A DNA stretch of 64,000 nt from G965232465 sp965276005. GTDB taxonomy: Bacteria > Pseudomonadota > Alphaproteobacteria > JAQWUY01. Below the pieces are notes generated by a model. It saw only the letters and a program-made list of their open reading frames with translations, did no database searches and was not told where the DNA came from. How positions within the stretch are numbered: the stretch's first letter is position 1; every line of letters begins with the position of its first letter. Below, piece after piece: positions 9,501 to 18,343 of the stretch. The stretch lies in contig OZ254962.1 in the NCBI GenBank assembly GCA_965276005.1, positions 1,364,001 through 1,428,000 of the forward strand, written 5' to 3'. Made by a program: the position numbers and the translations under genes.

Positions 9501-12500
9501 TGATTATCCAAAGAAACACTGGCATGGCTCTCAGAAAGTTTTACCGCTTGCGTTACCATGCTACCCCAACTGGATCCGCCGACAGTGTACAGATACACCG
9601 CCCCTCGATTAGTTCTCCCATCGTCATCTCCATAAGCCCCGACAGCCAACTGCGTCCCATCACCGCTTAACGATACGCTACTACCAAAATAATCATGATC
9701 ATCCAAAGAAACATTGACATGGCTATTGGAAAGTTTTACCGCCTGCGTTACCGTACCGCCCCATGTGCTACCGCCGACCGTGTACAGATACACCGCCCCT
9801 CGATCTGAATAAGTACCCCCATCGTCATCACCCCAAGCCCCGACAGCCAACTGCGTCCCATCACGGCTTAACGATACACCATTACCAAAATGGTCATAAG
9901 CATCCAAAGCAACACTGGTATGGCTATTGGCAAGTTTTACCGCTTGCGTTACCGTACTGCCCCATGTGGCACCAGAACCGCCGACAGTAAACAAATACAC
10001 CGCCCCTTTGTCATTGTCATCCCCCTGAGCCCCGACAGCCAGCTTCGTCCCATCATCGCTTAACGATACACTGCTACCGAATTCATCATCATCGTGCAAA
10101 GGAACAGTGCCGGGTGATAAAGATGCCCCATGCGAAAGTTTTTTCGCTTGTGTTACCATGCTGCCCCAACTGGATCCGCCGATCGTATACAGATACACCG
10201 CCCCTCGACCAGACCAATAACCACCATCGGTACCCCCATCGTCATCACCCCAAGCCCCGACAGCCAACTTCGTCCCATCACCGCTTAACGATACACTAGC
10301 ACCAAAATAATCCCTATCATCCAAAGAAATAGTGCCGGAGGAAAGTTTTGTCCCATGCGAAAGTTTTACCACTTGCGTTATGGCACTGCCCCAACTGGAT
10401 CCGCCAACAGTGTACAGATACACCGCCCCTCGATCCGTACCCCCATCGTTATCACCCGTAGCCCCGACAGCCAACTTCGTCCCATCACCGCTTAACGATA
10501 CACTCTCACCAAAATCATCATCATTATTCAAAGAAATACTGGCATGGCTATCAGAAAGTTTTACCGCTTGCGTTATGGTATGCCCCCATGTATTACCAGA
10601 ACCAGCAACCGTGAACAAATACACCGCCCCTCGATCAGAAGACAACCAATGACTACCCCCATCGTCATCACTAGAAGCCCCGACAGCCAACTTCGTCCCA
10701 TCATGGTTTAACGATACACCACTACCAAACCAATCATAATCATCCAAAGAAACACTGGCATGGCTATTGGAAAGTTTTACCGCTTGCGTTACCGTACTGC
10801 CCCAACTGGATCCACCGACCGTGTACAGGTACACCGCCCCTCGATTACTCCCCCCATCGTCGTCCTGGGCAGCCCCGACAGCCAACTTCGTCCCATCACC
10901 GCTTAACGATACACTATGACCAAAATAATCCGAATCATCCAAAGAAACACTGGCATGGTCATCAGAAAGTTTTACCGCTTGCGTTACCATACTACCCCAT
11001 ATGGCACCAGCAGTGCCAGATGTGCCAATAGTGTACAGATACACCGCCCCTCGTCTATTTCCCCTACCGTGATCCTTACTAGCACCGACAGCCAACTTCG
11101 TACCATCACTACTGAACGATACACTACTACCAAACCCATCATTATAACCCAAAGAAACACTGGCATGGCTATCAGAAAGTTTTACCGCTTGCGTTATCGT
11201 ACTGCCCCATGTGGCACCAAAATCGCCGACAATGTACAGATATACCGCCCCACCCCTACCAGCATCCTCCGCCCCGACAGCCAATTTCGTCCCATCACTG
11301 CTTAACGATACACCACTACCAAAATAATCACGATTAGCCAAAGAAACAGTGCTGGGTGATAGAGGTATTCTATGGAAAAGTTTTGCCGCTTGTGTTGCTG
11401 TGCTGCTATTCCATGAGTTACTGCTAAGAGTATATGTATGTATGGTGCCGGCGTTATAACCGTAGGTGTCGTCATCGACCGCCCCCACAACCAATCGTGT
11501 CCCGTCTGGGTTTAACGCCACAGAATAACCGAATTTATCGACACTGGACAATGAAACCCCCGCACCATCGGTAATCGTGTATGTTCGGGTAACTTTATCA
11601 CCCCATCTGGTGCCGCCAACAGTAAACAAATACACTGCCCCTAAATTCCGCCCGGCGGTGTCATCGTATATGGCACCGACTGCTAACTTGCTGCCGTCGT
11701 CGCTTAACGCTACGCTACCGCCAAAGAAATCGTTTGTATTGAACTTCAGCCGTTTTCCATCGGCTGTTATGCTGTTGTTGCCAATTCTACTAATATAGCG
11801 AACCCTCTTGCCCCATGTGGCACCACCGATAGTGAAGAAATGTATCGTTCCCCTTCTGCCTTCTGTGCCCTCAGCACCGACCACTAACTTCGACCCATCA
11901 CCGCTTAACGCCACAGAATATCCAAACGAATCATAAGCCCGCAGAGAAAGTGCACCCGCACTTACAATGCGTTTTGTACGCCGGCGATTGGGCGAAGTTC
12001 CCCAATCTTTGCCATCACCAGACAACTCAAACAACGATACAGACCCTGCCCGATATACATAATATACATCGCCCTTTTTGCCATTGGTATCGTGCGACTC
12101 GCCGACCGCTAATTTGGTGCCGTCATCGCTTAATGCAACGCCCGTACCAAAATGCCCATTGTTGCCATATTCTAAATAAGAAGTGTTGGTAACGCCCTTG
12201 CCCCAATCGACAGAATAAAAGAAAATCCTACCACTACCGTCCCGATAGGGAGACACTTTTTTTACGAATGGCATACCCACAACCAGCTTTGTACCATCGT
12301 CATTAAATGCCACAGATTTACCAAATTGGGCACTTTTCTGCCTAACATTCAAACCAGACCCATAGGCGATTTTGTACTCTTGTAATAGCGAACTGCCCCA
12401 CTTCGATCCCTTGCCGCCAACGGTGAACAAATACACCGCCCCATTATCAGTAGCCCCCGTGTCATCACCCCGAGCTCCAACCGCCAATTTACTACCGTCT

Positions 12501-14230
12501 TCGCTGATGGCAACACTCGATCCAAAATTGTCATTGTCGTCTAAATCCATTTCAAAACCCGCAAGGGGTGTCGTCGACATAATGCGTTTTGCTTGTGCAA
12601 AGCCGCCAGAAAACTTGCTAATCACCACATTTTTAGGATCGAGTAAAATAACCCCGTTACCCACCTCGACCCGTTTTAAACCGAAGCTATCGACTTTTTT
12701 CTTACCCGATATTTCTACCGCCCCGCCGCCAGTGGCACCGGTTGCGGTAATTTGGGCATAATTATTGGTGGTGTGATCTGCCCATAACACAACTGTACCC
12801 CCCGTGCCCGATTCGGATGATGTATCGATGTGTACGCCTGTACCCAACGAAGTTTTACCGGCACTGGTAAGCCCGCTGCTATCAGACCAGCGATGGACAA
12901 ATAAATCCTGAGCCTTTTTGCCTAGTTGGCTGGTTTCTGCGTTGTACGAACCGCCTTGAAACGCCCCGCCAATACGAATGTGCCCGCCCATAGTCGTACC
13001 CTTTGCCGATACACTACCAGAAAACAACCCGACCAAGCCGTTTTTGTTGGATATATCGATATACCCGCCTGTGCCATCGCTGCCATCGGCAACAAAATCG
13101 CCCGATCCGACCAGTTTATAGTATTTGTCGCCCGATAATCCACCGATTAACGACACACTACCGCCCTGTTTACCGCTAACATCAAATACCGCTCCACGAC
13201 TGAGGCTTGCCCCCTGTTGTAACGATACCTTAATCGTTCCCCCATTGCCTGTTGCGGCGGTGGCAGATATGGGAGCGGACATATTCAGCGATTGCACGGC
13301 AACATCTATCCGTCCCGCATTGCCATAATCGGCATCAGCGGTGATTCGCCCGTTGCCAGCAAGCCCCAGAGTACCGCCGCTAATGGATATAACCCCGTCC
13401 TGCGAAGATACAGTGTTAGCGGATACAACGCCATCGATGGATATAGACTGTCGAAGAATATCGGAGGCATCGGCAACGGTTATGTCGATAAAGCCGCCCC
13501 GGGATTCGATTTTGCCGCCTAAATCAAGGGTAGCAGAAACTTTGTTACCGTCCGCATCTATCAGGTCTTTCCATTTGTCCGTAGGCACTTCGACCCGCAG
13601 GAAATCACTATTGCCAAACGACATGACAATCTTTTCGCCGCCAGCAAAACCTATCGTACCCACATGTGCCCGTACAAGACCGTCATTTTTGACCGCTCCG
13701 CCAAGCAATGCCACAAAACCGCCATCGTCGACAGAAACAATCCCCCGATTCGAAACAACGCCATTTTGACCACTCTTTGTAAAGGTATAATCGCCATTCA
13801 AAAAATCGTTGTTATCAATATCGAGGGTCGAGGCAACAAAATTGCCCGTATCGATAACCCCATCGGCAGTAATCAATATGCCATTGGGATTGACTAAGAA
13901 CACGCTACCATTAGCGTTAATCTGCCCGGCAATCTGCGAAGTAAAATCGCCTGTCACCCGATTTAGGGTTGCCGAATCGCTACTGGGCTGATTAAAGTTT
14001 ACCGTATTATCCTTACCCACAGAAAAGCTGTTCCAATTAACAATCGCTTTGTCTGTGTTTTGGTCGATATTTAAGGTGCTACCCTGTTGATAAATACTAG
14101 CATTTCCATCGACCACCTTACCACCACTGGGGAGTTCCCCCGCATAAGCAAAGCCACCCGCCAACACACCGACAGCATACATCGACACCGTCATCATAAA
14201 CACTTTTTTACTACAAACCGCTCTCTTCAT
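6551..14230 (-). CDS. Giant two-partner-secretion adhesin A with FG-GAP-like repeats
   Basis: Predicted exported surface protein of 2559 residues. Signal peptide 1-30 (cleaved after AYA). Residues about 34-170 form a haemagglutination-activity (TPS) domain with the hallmark VFLVNPNGI; this directs secretion through a TpsB pore, which is not in the window. A beta-rich stretch follows to about 555. About 24 FG-GAP_2-like units (core FGSSVSLSGDGTKLAVGA, with acidic DDDGG loops) fill about 560-2140 and may build several beta-propellers. Residues 2140-2559 resemble FHA-type tails and end in a module shared with the other two adhesins. The start at 14230 is chosen because AGGAG lies 8 bp upstream and matches adhesin B; a 20-codon upstream extension is rejected. 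Confidence 0.85.
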   Translation of the reverse strand: MKRAVCSKKVFMMTVSMYAVGVLAGGFAYAGELPSGGKVVDGNASIYQQGSTLNIDQNTDKAIVNWNSFSVGKDNTVNFNQPSSDSATLNRVTGDFTSQIAGQINANGSVFLVNPNGILITADGVIDTGNFVASTLDIDNNDFLNGDYTFTKSGQNGVVSNRGIVSVDDGGFVALLGGAVKNDGLVRAHVGTIGFAGGEKIVMSFGNSDFLRVEVPTDKWKDLIDADGNKVSATLDLGGKIESRGGFIDITVADASDILRQSISIDGVVSANTVSSQDGVISISGGTLGLAGNGRITADADYGNAGRIDVAVQSLNMSAPISATAATGNGGTIKVSLQQGASLSRGAVFDVSGKQGGSVSLIGGLSGDKYYKLVGSGDFVADGSDGTGGYIDISNKNGLVGLFSGSVSAKGTTMGGHIRIGGAFQGGSYNAETSQLGKKAQDLFVHRWSDSSGLTSAGKTSLGTGVHIDTSSESGTGGTVVLWADHTTNNYAQITATGATGGGAVEISGKKKVDSFGLKRVEVGNGVILLDPKNVVISKFSGGFAQAKRIMSTTPLAGFEMDLDDNDNFGSSVAISEDGSKLAVGARGDDTGATDNGAVYLFTVGGKGSKWGSSLLQEYKIAYGSGLNVRQKSAQFGKSVAFNDDGTKLVVGMPFVKKVSPYRDGSGRIFFYSVDWGKGVTNTSYLEYGNNGHFGTGVALSDDGTKLAVGESHDTNGKKGDVYYVYRAGSVSLFELSGDGKDWGTSPNRRRTKRIVSAGALSLRAYDSFGYSVALSGDGSKLVVGAEGTEGRRGTIHFFTIGGATWGKRVRYISRIGNNSITADGKRLKFNTNDFFGGSVALSDDGSKLAVGAIYDDTAGRNLGAVYLFTVGGTRWGDKVTRTYTITDGAGVSLSSVDKFGYSVALNPDGTRLVVGAVDDDTYGYNAGTIHTYTLSSNSWNSSTATQAAKLFHRIPLSPSTVSLANRDYFGSGVSLSSDGTKLAVGAEDAGRGGAVYLYIVGDFGATWGSTITQAVKLSDSHASVSLGYNDGFGSSVSFSSDGTKLAVGASKDHGRGNRRGAVYLYTIGTSGTAGAIWGSMVTQAVKLSDDHASVSLDDSDYFGHSVSLSGDGTKLAVGAAQDDDGGSNRGAVYLYTVGGSSWGSTVTQAVKLSNSHASVSLDDYDWFGSGVSLNHDGTKLAVGASSDDDGGSHWLSSDRGAVYLFTVAGSGNTWGHTITQAVKLSDSHASISLNNDDDFGESVSLSGDGTKLAVGATGDNDGGTDRGAVYLYTVGGSSWGSAITQVVKLSHGTKLSSGTISLDDRDYFGASVSLSGDGTKLAVGAWGDDDGGTDGGYWSGRGAVYLYTIGGSSWGSMVTQAKKLSHGASLSPGTVPLHDDDEFGSSVSLSDDGTKLAVGAQGDDNDKGAVYLFTVGGSGATWGSTVTQAVKLANSHTSVALDAYDHFGNGVSLSRDGTQLAVGAWGDDDGGTYSDRGAVYLYTVGGSTWGGTVTQAVKLSNSHVNVSLDDHDYFGSSVSLSGDGTQLAVGAYGDDDGRTNRGAVYLYTVGGSSWGSMVTQAVKLSESHASVSLDNHDYFGWSVSLSDDGTKLAVGATGDDDGGTDRGAVYLYIVGGSGATWGSTITQAVKLSESHANVSLDDGDEFGTSVSLSSDGTKLAVGATGDDDGGTYDMWSGRGAVYLYTVGGSDATWGRTVTQTVKLSHGASLSFGTVFLDNSDYFGSSVSLSGDGTKLAVGATGDDDGGSDRYANRGAVYLYIVDNIPVRTGKPKMFSGQNLSLTYNEGFGTDVALNDDGTKMAVGAEFNDTGGTNRGAVYLFELSGGENFGDDVYYTAKIAHSNGVSLSNVDRFGSGVALNHDGSLLVVGAPYDDTNGTNYGAAYLFRIGGNTWGKTVTKLSKVASTTKGHFGESVAISGDGTKVAIGTPYDDTKAYHRGVVKLYTINGGNTFQQIAIYGHGDSIGSLQTLSLQSGEQFGEAVALNYDGSRLAVGALGRDSYKGRVYLFTIGTSAGWGRSLSLQSTIGDSMPLSNGDYFGSSVALSNDGSRLAVGAWGEATPNKWGAGAVYIFDISGATWRHTVTQRLKINDGNGVSLTSNTRFGSAVALTGDGRYLAIGASRANGKRYNNEGAVYLYTLPKDTVSPIIEKLKTGASVNIVASNDITVDDAVITTAGTGKLTLIAGRSININSDVKIHGGLVLRANDASDSSFALSDRDTGIADITVATGKTVSGGDGDLLIKMHTGESSAAANKKQTGKITVWKADGARVSIVHLGTANPQNDSQIVIRSGGQITATGDHDKGAVVIELAAEKFTNDSGRYALKISDSNGDKGRFLIWVKSFADTHLNNISYNFSKSNITYDLAKGDFQANPTTASSGDNEKYKSGILYRASSRQSKLSYEGSSKTTSTVTLGSSGGGGSNSGTILLGASAILLGSSIAGAGNTGTTSVANAESIFNTGVYAHLRGIDMQAIYQPSIQTKTLRWASVFNASQAVQLNYKVKYTTTYDMAFLAHNIKAHKVVPFYELDERLYETMKRIFVQQSAPTDKTAAIDTEDTAPA
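8950..11350 (-). repeat. Homogeneous block of adhesin A repeats (about 195-bp units)
   Basis: Units 7-18 of adhesin A (VSLS type) repeat with a period of roughly 60-70 codons and are nearly identical in base sequence, unlike the more diverged VALS-type units on either side. The same nucleotide block occurs in adhesin B at about 32.9-34.2 kb. Near-identity at silent positions points to recent duplication or gene conversion. Confidence 0.75.
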
Positions 14231-14298
14231 TACACATCTCCTAATTGCGTTTAGCCAAATAACAAATACTTTATATACCCCTACCAGCAACTGCTGTG

Positions 14299-14328
14299 CT
14301 TATATCGTATTTTAAAGCCGTTTGTCAA
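14299..14328 (-). promoter_or_regulatory. Promoter of adhesin A
   Basis: Minus strand TTGACA (14328-14323), 18-bp spacer, TATAAG (14304-14299), about 65 bp upstream of the start codon. Adhesin B has the same TTGACAAA element at nearly the same distance, and the leader up to the AGGAG site is also similar, so promoter and leader were duplicated together with the gene. Confidence 0.6.
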
Positions 14329-14440
14329 TCCCTATTTTTAATTTGGTATTGCTCCTAATATTTTATTTCTGTTGGACTTTTTTTGCCCCGCATATCGGGA
14401 CAATTTCTGCAAAAATGCTTACCCTGAAAATTGCTACTCG

Positions 14441-14471
14441 AAAAAAGAAAAAAAGAGGGGGCAACGCCCCC
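14441..14471 (-). terminator. Intrinsic terminator after the decayed small gene
   Basis: Read on the minus strand, a GGGGGC stem (14471-14466), a 3-base loop and GCCCCC (14462-14457) are followed by a T-rich run (14456-14441). This is a classical rho-independent terminator for leftward transcription, placed just after the stop of the small broken gene. Confidence 0.75.
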
Positions 14472-14489
14472 CAATTGCTAAATACTCTA

Positions 14490-14776
14490 CTAGGGTTTAA
14501 AGGGTGTTTCATATCCTGCATAATCTTGAACATATTGTAGAATATAGGTGTCACGGCTTTTTCCACGAGTCTTTAATTCGCTTACAATTTTATCATATTT
14601 ATATGCGAAGTGGTCTTTGATAAGTCACGCACCACACGACCGGGGTATGTAACTTTAGGGTAGCTGTCAACCACTGGATTATTCTAGTTTTCGTTATAAT
14701 ATTCTTGCTTATATGGATCTATTGAAGACTCAAAAGTCCAAAATGCATCGATAAAATCTTCATATGTTTTTGGCAT
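14490..14776 (-). pseudogene. Decayed small gene, interrupted by a TAG stop and a frameshift
   Basis: ATG at 14776-14774 sits 6 bp after a strong AAGGAGATT site. The first 30 codons read MPKTYEDFIDAFWTF...YNEN and then meet TAG (14686-14684). Coding-like sequence continues in the same frame (NNPVVDSYPKVTYPGRVVRD), then shifts one base near 14617 and continues as LIKDHFAYKYDKIVSELKTR to a stop at 14490. Joined, it would encode about 95 residues. Promoter, ribosome site and terminator are all intact, so only the reading frame is broken; sequencing error cannot be excluded. Base composition is lower in G+C than the neighbours. Family not recognised; a short 30-residue product is the alternative reading. 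Confidence 0.6.
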
Positions 14777-14826
14777 TTGTATAATCTCCTTCTCATTAGA
14801 ATTTAAATTGTGTAATAACATTTCTT

Positions 14827-14855
14827 ATTCTACTATAAATATGTTTTTTGGTCAA
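14827..14855 (-). promoter_or_regulatory. Promoter of the decayed small gene
   Basis: Minus strand TTGACC (14855-14850), 17-bp spacer, TAGAAT (14832-14827), about 50 bp upstream of the ATG at 14776. Confidence 0.5.
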
Positions 14856-14867
14856 TAGATATATGGT

Positions 14868-16493
14868 TTAATCACTCAATATATCGCCTATGACCTGTGC
14901 GGATATAGGGCGAGACGAATAGGTGCATATATAGGTTTTTAGGTCTTGGTATTGGTCTAATTCGTATGCGGATCTCAGGGCTATGACGATGACCCTGTCG
15001 CCGTATATTTTTATGAATTGTCTTACAATTTCTGCCTGTGCGTCCACATCGTGATCGTATCCTGCTATGGGGTAATTTTCGGTGATTAACACAATAGGGG
15101 TGGTGTCCGTATTGGTGCTGTTTAAAAACGAGGGGATATTGTCATAATCGATGGGGGTGTAGGGGACTTTGTTTTTATCCAATTGTTGTTGTAACACTTC
15201 GATGACCAATTTTTCATCATTGGGACCGATGCCTCGACATTCTAAAATCTTATCTTGGCAGGCGGGATTAGAAGTCGCCACCAATATAAAGTCCGTCCCT
15301 TTGGGCAGAGGCCATGCGTTTACTGCATTGCGGAGGATTTTGACAGCTTTTTTCGCCCCCTTGTATGCCAAGTCATAATGGGACTGTGTGCCGTATGTGC
15401 TTGTGTCCAGTGTAGAGGGGATTTGAAATGCGGGGTGGTAATACCGATATTTTAACACCAACCGCAACGCATCGTCAATAATTTTTATATCGAGATCGCC
15501 CGATTGTACCGCTTTAATCACGCCGTTTATAGTGTGTTGTTGTTTTTGTTTGTATCCCCCAAGACTGTTTTCATAGTGTTCTTCGGATAGCATAATCAAA
15601 GTTGCCCCAGATTTAAGGGCTTGTATCGCTGAATCCGCAGGGTCGTAATTTTTCCGCATTGCCCACATATTCATACTGTCGGTTACGATGATGCCATCGA
15701 ATCCCATTTTTTTGCGTAAAATGTCTTGTAAAATCCGTTTGGACAAGGTGGCGGGATTTTTCGGGTCGATGTGTGGGAATAAAATATGGCTAGTCATAAT
15801 AATGTCTACGCCCGCATCGATGGCGGCTTGAAACGGTACGAGGTCTTGTACCATTAACGCCTCAAGGCTTTTATCTACAGTGGGCAGTAAGCGGTGTGTA
15901 TCTTCGCCCGTATCCCCGTGTCCGGGGAAGTGCTTGGCGGTAGCTAAAACCCCGCCTTTTTTTAAGCCTGTTATCGCTGATTGTACATGACTGGCAACCA
16001 ATTGTGGGGTTTCTCCAAAAGACCGCACCCCGATAATGGGGTTATTGGGATTAGAATTTACATCCGCACAAGGGGCAAGTATGGTGTTATACCCGACAGC
16101 TTTCATTTCGGTGGCAAACATGGTGTATGTGGATTCGGTTATTGCCGTATCATCAGCGGCACCTAAGGCTAGGTTTCCTGCCCCCGGGGTGCTTGTTTTC
16201 GACAACACCGACCACGCCCCTTCTTGGTCGACACCTAATAACAATGGGGCATCGCATATGCGTTTTTGGGCTTCGTAGTTTAAGGTCGCCACCAATGCAA
16301 ACGCCTGTTCGTGGGTGTCCGCATTGTCGTTGGATATATAAAATCCGCCCACATGATATTCGGATATTAGAAATTTTGCGTACTCTGTGTCTGTGTGCGT
16401 ATATGCCATCAAAAACAGCTGTCCCACTTTTTCGGCAACAGACATTTGTGCAATAAGGTTTTCGATACGGTTTTCTAATTTGGTAGTGTGCAT
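14868..16493 (-). CDS. Glycoside hydrolase family 3 beta-N-acetylhexosaminidase (NagZ-like)
   Basis: Cytoplasmic exo-beta-N-acetylglucosaminidase of GH3, 541 residues, without a signal peptide. The NagZ-type motif KHFPGHGDTGEDTH (carrying the Asp-His acid/base pair of this subgroup) and the nucleophile segment VTDSMNM (Asp272) are present. Single-domain NagZ is about 340 residues; here an extra C-terminal GH3_C-like domain follows. It is the last gene of the sugar ABC operon (12 bp after the ATPase, AGGA ribosome site), which suggests it cleaves imported GlcNAc-containing oligosaccharides such as chitobiose or muropeptides into GlcNAc for the nag genes (inference). Confidence 0.85.
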   Translation of the reverse strand: MHTTKLENRIENLIAQMSVAEKVGQLFLMAYTHTDTEYAKFLISEYHVGGFYISNDNADTHEQAFALVATLNYEAQKRICDAPLLLGVDQEGAWSVLSKTSTPGAGNLALGAADDTAITESTYTMFATEMKAVGYNTILAPCADVNSNPNNPIIGVRSFGETPQLVASHVQSAITGLKKGGVLATAKHFPGHGDTGEDTHRLLPTVDKSLEALMVQDLVPFQAAIDAGVDIIMTSHILFPHIDPKNPATLSKRILQDILRKKMGFDGIIVTDSMNMWAMRKNYDPADSAIQALKSGATLIMLSEEHYENSLGGYKQKQQHTINGVIKAVQSGDLDIKIIDDALRLVLKYRYYHPAFQIPSTLDTSTYGTQSHYDLAYKGAKKAVKILRNAVNAWPLPKGTDFILVATSNPACQDKILECRGIGPNDEKLVIEVLQQQLDKNKVPYTPIDYDNIPSFLNSTNTDTTPIVLITENYPIAGYDHDVDAQAEIVRQFIKIYGDRVIVIALRSAYELDQYQDLKTYICTYSSRPISAQVIGDILSD

Positions 16494-16505
16494 GATTTTT
16501 CCTGT

Positions 16506-17297
16506 TTATAAGTCGTGTTGTTGTATGGCACCTGTGATTAAGCCCACTAAATCTTGGGCGGAAATACAGTTTACATGGACATCTGCAACGGATTTTCCTT
16601 GATACAGCACCACCGCCCTATCACAGGTTTCCATCACATGCTGCATGTTGTGGCTAATCAGTAATACAGCAACCCCCTGTGATACAATCAGGCGGATAAG
16701 GTCGTTTACCTGTTGGCTTTGTTCTACGCCTAAGGCGGCGGTGGGTTCGTCCATAATGATAATATCGGCACCCCAATTTACCGCCCGTGCAATGGATACG
16801 GCTTGGCGTTGTCCGCCCGATAAGTTTTTAATCGGCTCAGTAAAACAAGGAATACGGGAATTTAACCGTTGCAAGGCATTTTGGGCATTTTTTTCCATAG
16901 ATTTATTGTCCAGCCAGCCGATTATTTTTAACAGCGGATTTTTCGATACCACTTCACGGTTTAAATATAAATTTGCCGGAGCGTCAAAATTGGGAATAAT
17001 CGCTAAATCTTGAAACACGGTTTCGATACCGTTATCTCGGCTGTCTTGTGGGGAGTGTATGGCAACCGTTTGCCCGTTTACCAAAATATCCCCCGCATCC
17101 TGTGTATGGCGACCCGCAACACAATTTACCAAAGTGGATTTTCCCGCCCCATTATCGCCCAGTAAAGCAACCACTTCGCCTTTGTTAATTTTAAAGCTGA
17201 CATTTTGTAAAGCCTGTACACCGCCAAAGCGTTTTGAAATATTTTTGACTTCTAAGGCGGGGGATTGTAAATCTGAATAAGTGTGTGTGTCTTGCAT
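16506..17297 (-). CDS. Sugar ABC transporter ATP-binding protein
   Basis: Single-domain ATPase of 263 residues of the carbohydrate-uptake CUT2/FrcA type. Walker A GDNGAGKST, Q-loop FQDLAI, signature LSGGQRQ and Walker B IIIMDEP, followed by the H-loop SHNMQHV, are all intact. It powers the permease encoded 12 bp upstream; an AAGGG ribosome site precedes the ATG. Unlike RbsA it has only one nucleotide-binding domain, so it should act as a homodimer. Confidence 0.9.
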   Translation of the reverse strand: MQDTHTYSDLQSPALEVKNISKRFGGVQALQNVSFKINKGEVVALLGDNGAGKSTLVNCVAGRHTQDAGDILVNGQTVAIHSPQDSRDNGIETVFQDLAIIPNFDAPANLYLNREVVSKNPLLKIIGWLDNKSMEKNAQNALQRLNSRIPCFTEPIKNLSGGQRQAVSIARAVNWGADIIIMDEPTAALGVEQSQQVNDLIRLIVSQGVAVLLISHNMQHVMETCDRAVVLYQGKSVADVHVNCISAQDLVGLITGAIQQHDL

Positions 17298-17309
17298 GCA
17301 ATGTGCCCT

Positions 17310-18260
17310 TTATTTTTGGTCTTCTTTGGAACCAATTGCCACAGCAATAACCAAAATTAAGCCCCGGGCAATCATTTGTTCATTTGTCGAAAATCCGGAT
17401 ATAATCAACCCATTGTTAATAACACCCATCATCCACGCCCCAATGACCGCCCCCAGTATGGACGCTTTGCCGCCAAATAGGCTGGTGCCGCCAATGGCAA
17501 CCGCTGCGATAACCGTGAGTAAATCTGCTTCGCCCAGAGTATACCTAGCCCCGTGCATCCGCCCTGCGTATAACAATCCCGCCAATGCGGCGGCAACCGA
17601 TGTAATAACCAATGCGGTAATACGGACTTTGACAACATCAATACCCATCGCATGTGCAGATTTAGGATTGCCCCCAACCGCCAGTAAATGGCGACCGTAT
17701 TTAATCTTGTTCATGCCCACATAAGCAATAATAAAAATGATAATTGTCCATATAAACAACACGGGAATAGCACCTATGCTGCCTGATCCAAAAACAAAGG
17801 TAAAGGTATCATTGATAATGGGCACAGCTTCTAAATTGGTAAACAACCGTGCTAGTCCCGTTATAATGCCCATAGTACCAAGTGTAATCAACAACGAATT
17901 GACCTTTAATTTTTCAATTAACACCCCGTTTATCATGCCAATGACAACGCCCACGCTCAACGCCCCTGCGACCGCTACAATCACAGGGTAACTCTCCAAT
18001 AACACCGCACACACCAAAGCACTTAGGGCGACAACCGCCCCAATGGATAAATCGATATGTCCACACGCAAGGGCAAAGGTCAGTCCAATCGCCATAATGG
18101 TAATGGGGGTGGTTTGGCGGACAATGTTCATCAAATTTGTAACACTTAAGAAACTGGTATCCGATAGAGTAATAGAGAAAAATAACAGGATACTAAAAAA
18201 ACCATAGTATACAAAATATTCTCGTTTTAACAAGGCGTTTGTCAAAGTGCTAATAGTCAT
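17310..18260 (-). CDS. Sugar ABC transporter permease (RbsC-like)
   Basis: Inner-membrane permease of 316 residues with about nine hydrophobic segments, of the BPD_transp_2/RbsC family. The EAA-like loop (GRHLLAVGGNPKSAHAMGI) and the ACGHIDLSIGAVVAL segment typical of CUT2 permeases are visible. It lies between the binding-protein and ATPase genes. The operon context of GH3, ROK regulator, amino-sugar kinase, NagB and NagA suggests GlcNAc or its oligomers as substrate. Confidence 0.9.
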   Translation of the reverse strand: MTISTLTNALLKREYFVYYGFFSILLFFSITLSDTSFLSVTNLMNIVRQTTPITIMAIGLTFALACGHIDLSIGAVVALSALVCAVLLESYPVIVAVAGALSVGVVIGMINGVLIEKLKVNSLLITLGTMGIITGLARLFTNLEAVPIINDTFTFVFGSGSIGAIPVLFIWTIIIFIIAYVGMNKIKYGRHLLAVGGNPKSAHAMGIDVVKVRITALVITSVAAALAGLLYAGRMHGARYTLGEADLLTVIAAVAIGGTSLFGGKASILGAVIGAWMMGVINNGLIISGFSTNEQMIARGLILVIAVAIGSKEDQK

Positions 18261-18299
18261 ATGCCTAATGTTTCCTTTACACAGTTTGCTTTCCCCCGC

Positions 18300-18327
18300 T
18301 TAGGCAACACGCAACAGTGTTGCCTAA
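18300..18327. promoter_or_regulatory. Perfect 11-bp stem-loop between binding-protein and permease genes
   Basis: TTAGGCAACAC (18300-18310) and GTGTTGCCTAA (18317-18327) form a perfect hairpin with a 6-base loop in the 83-bp gap. No T-run follows on the minus strand, so it is more likely a 3' mRNA stabiliser or partial attenuator that keeps binding-protein mRNA more abundant than the membrane components, as known for other ABC operons. Confidence 0.7.
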
Positions 18328-18343
18328 TACGGAAGGGAAAACA

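Noticed and set aside
14231..14290. 20-codon N-terminal extension of adhesin A
   Set aside because: The AGGAG site and signal peptide belong to the inner ATG at 14230, as in adhesin B.
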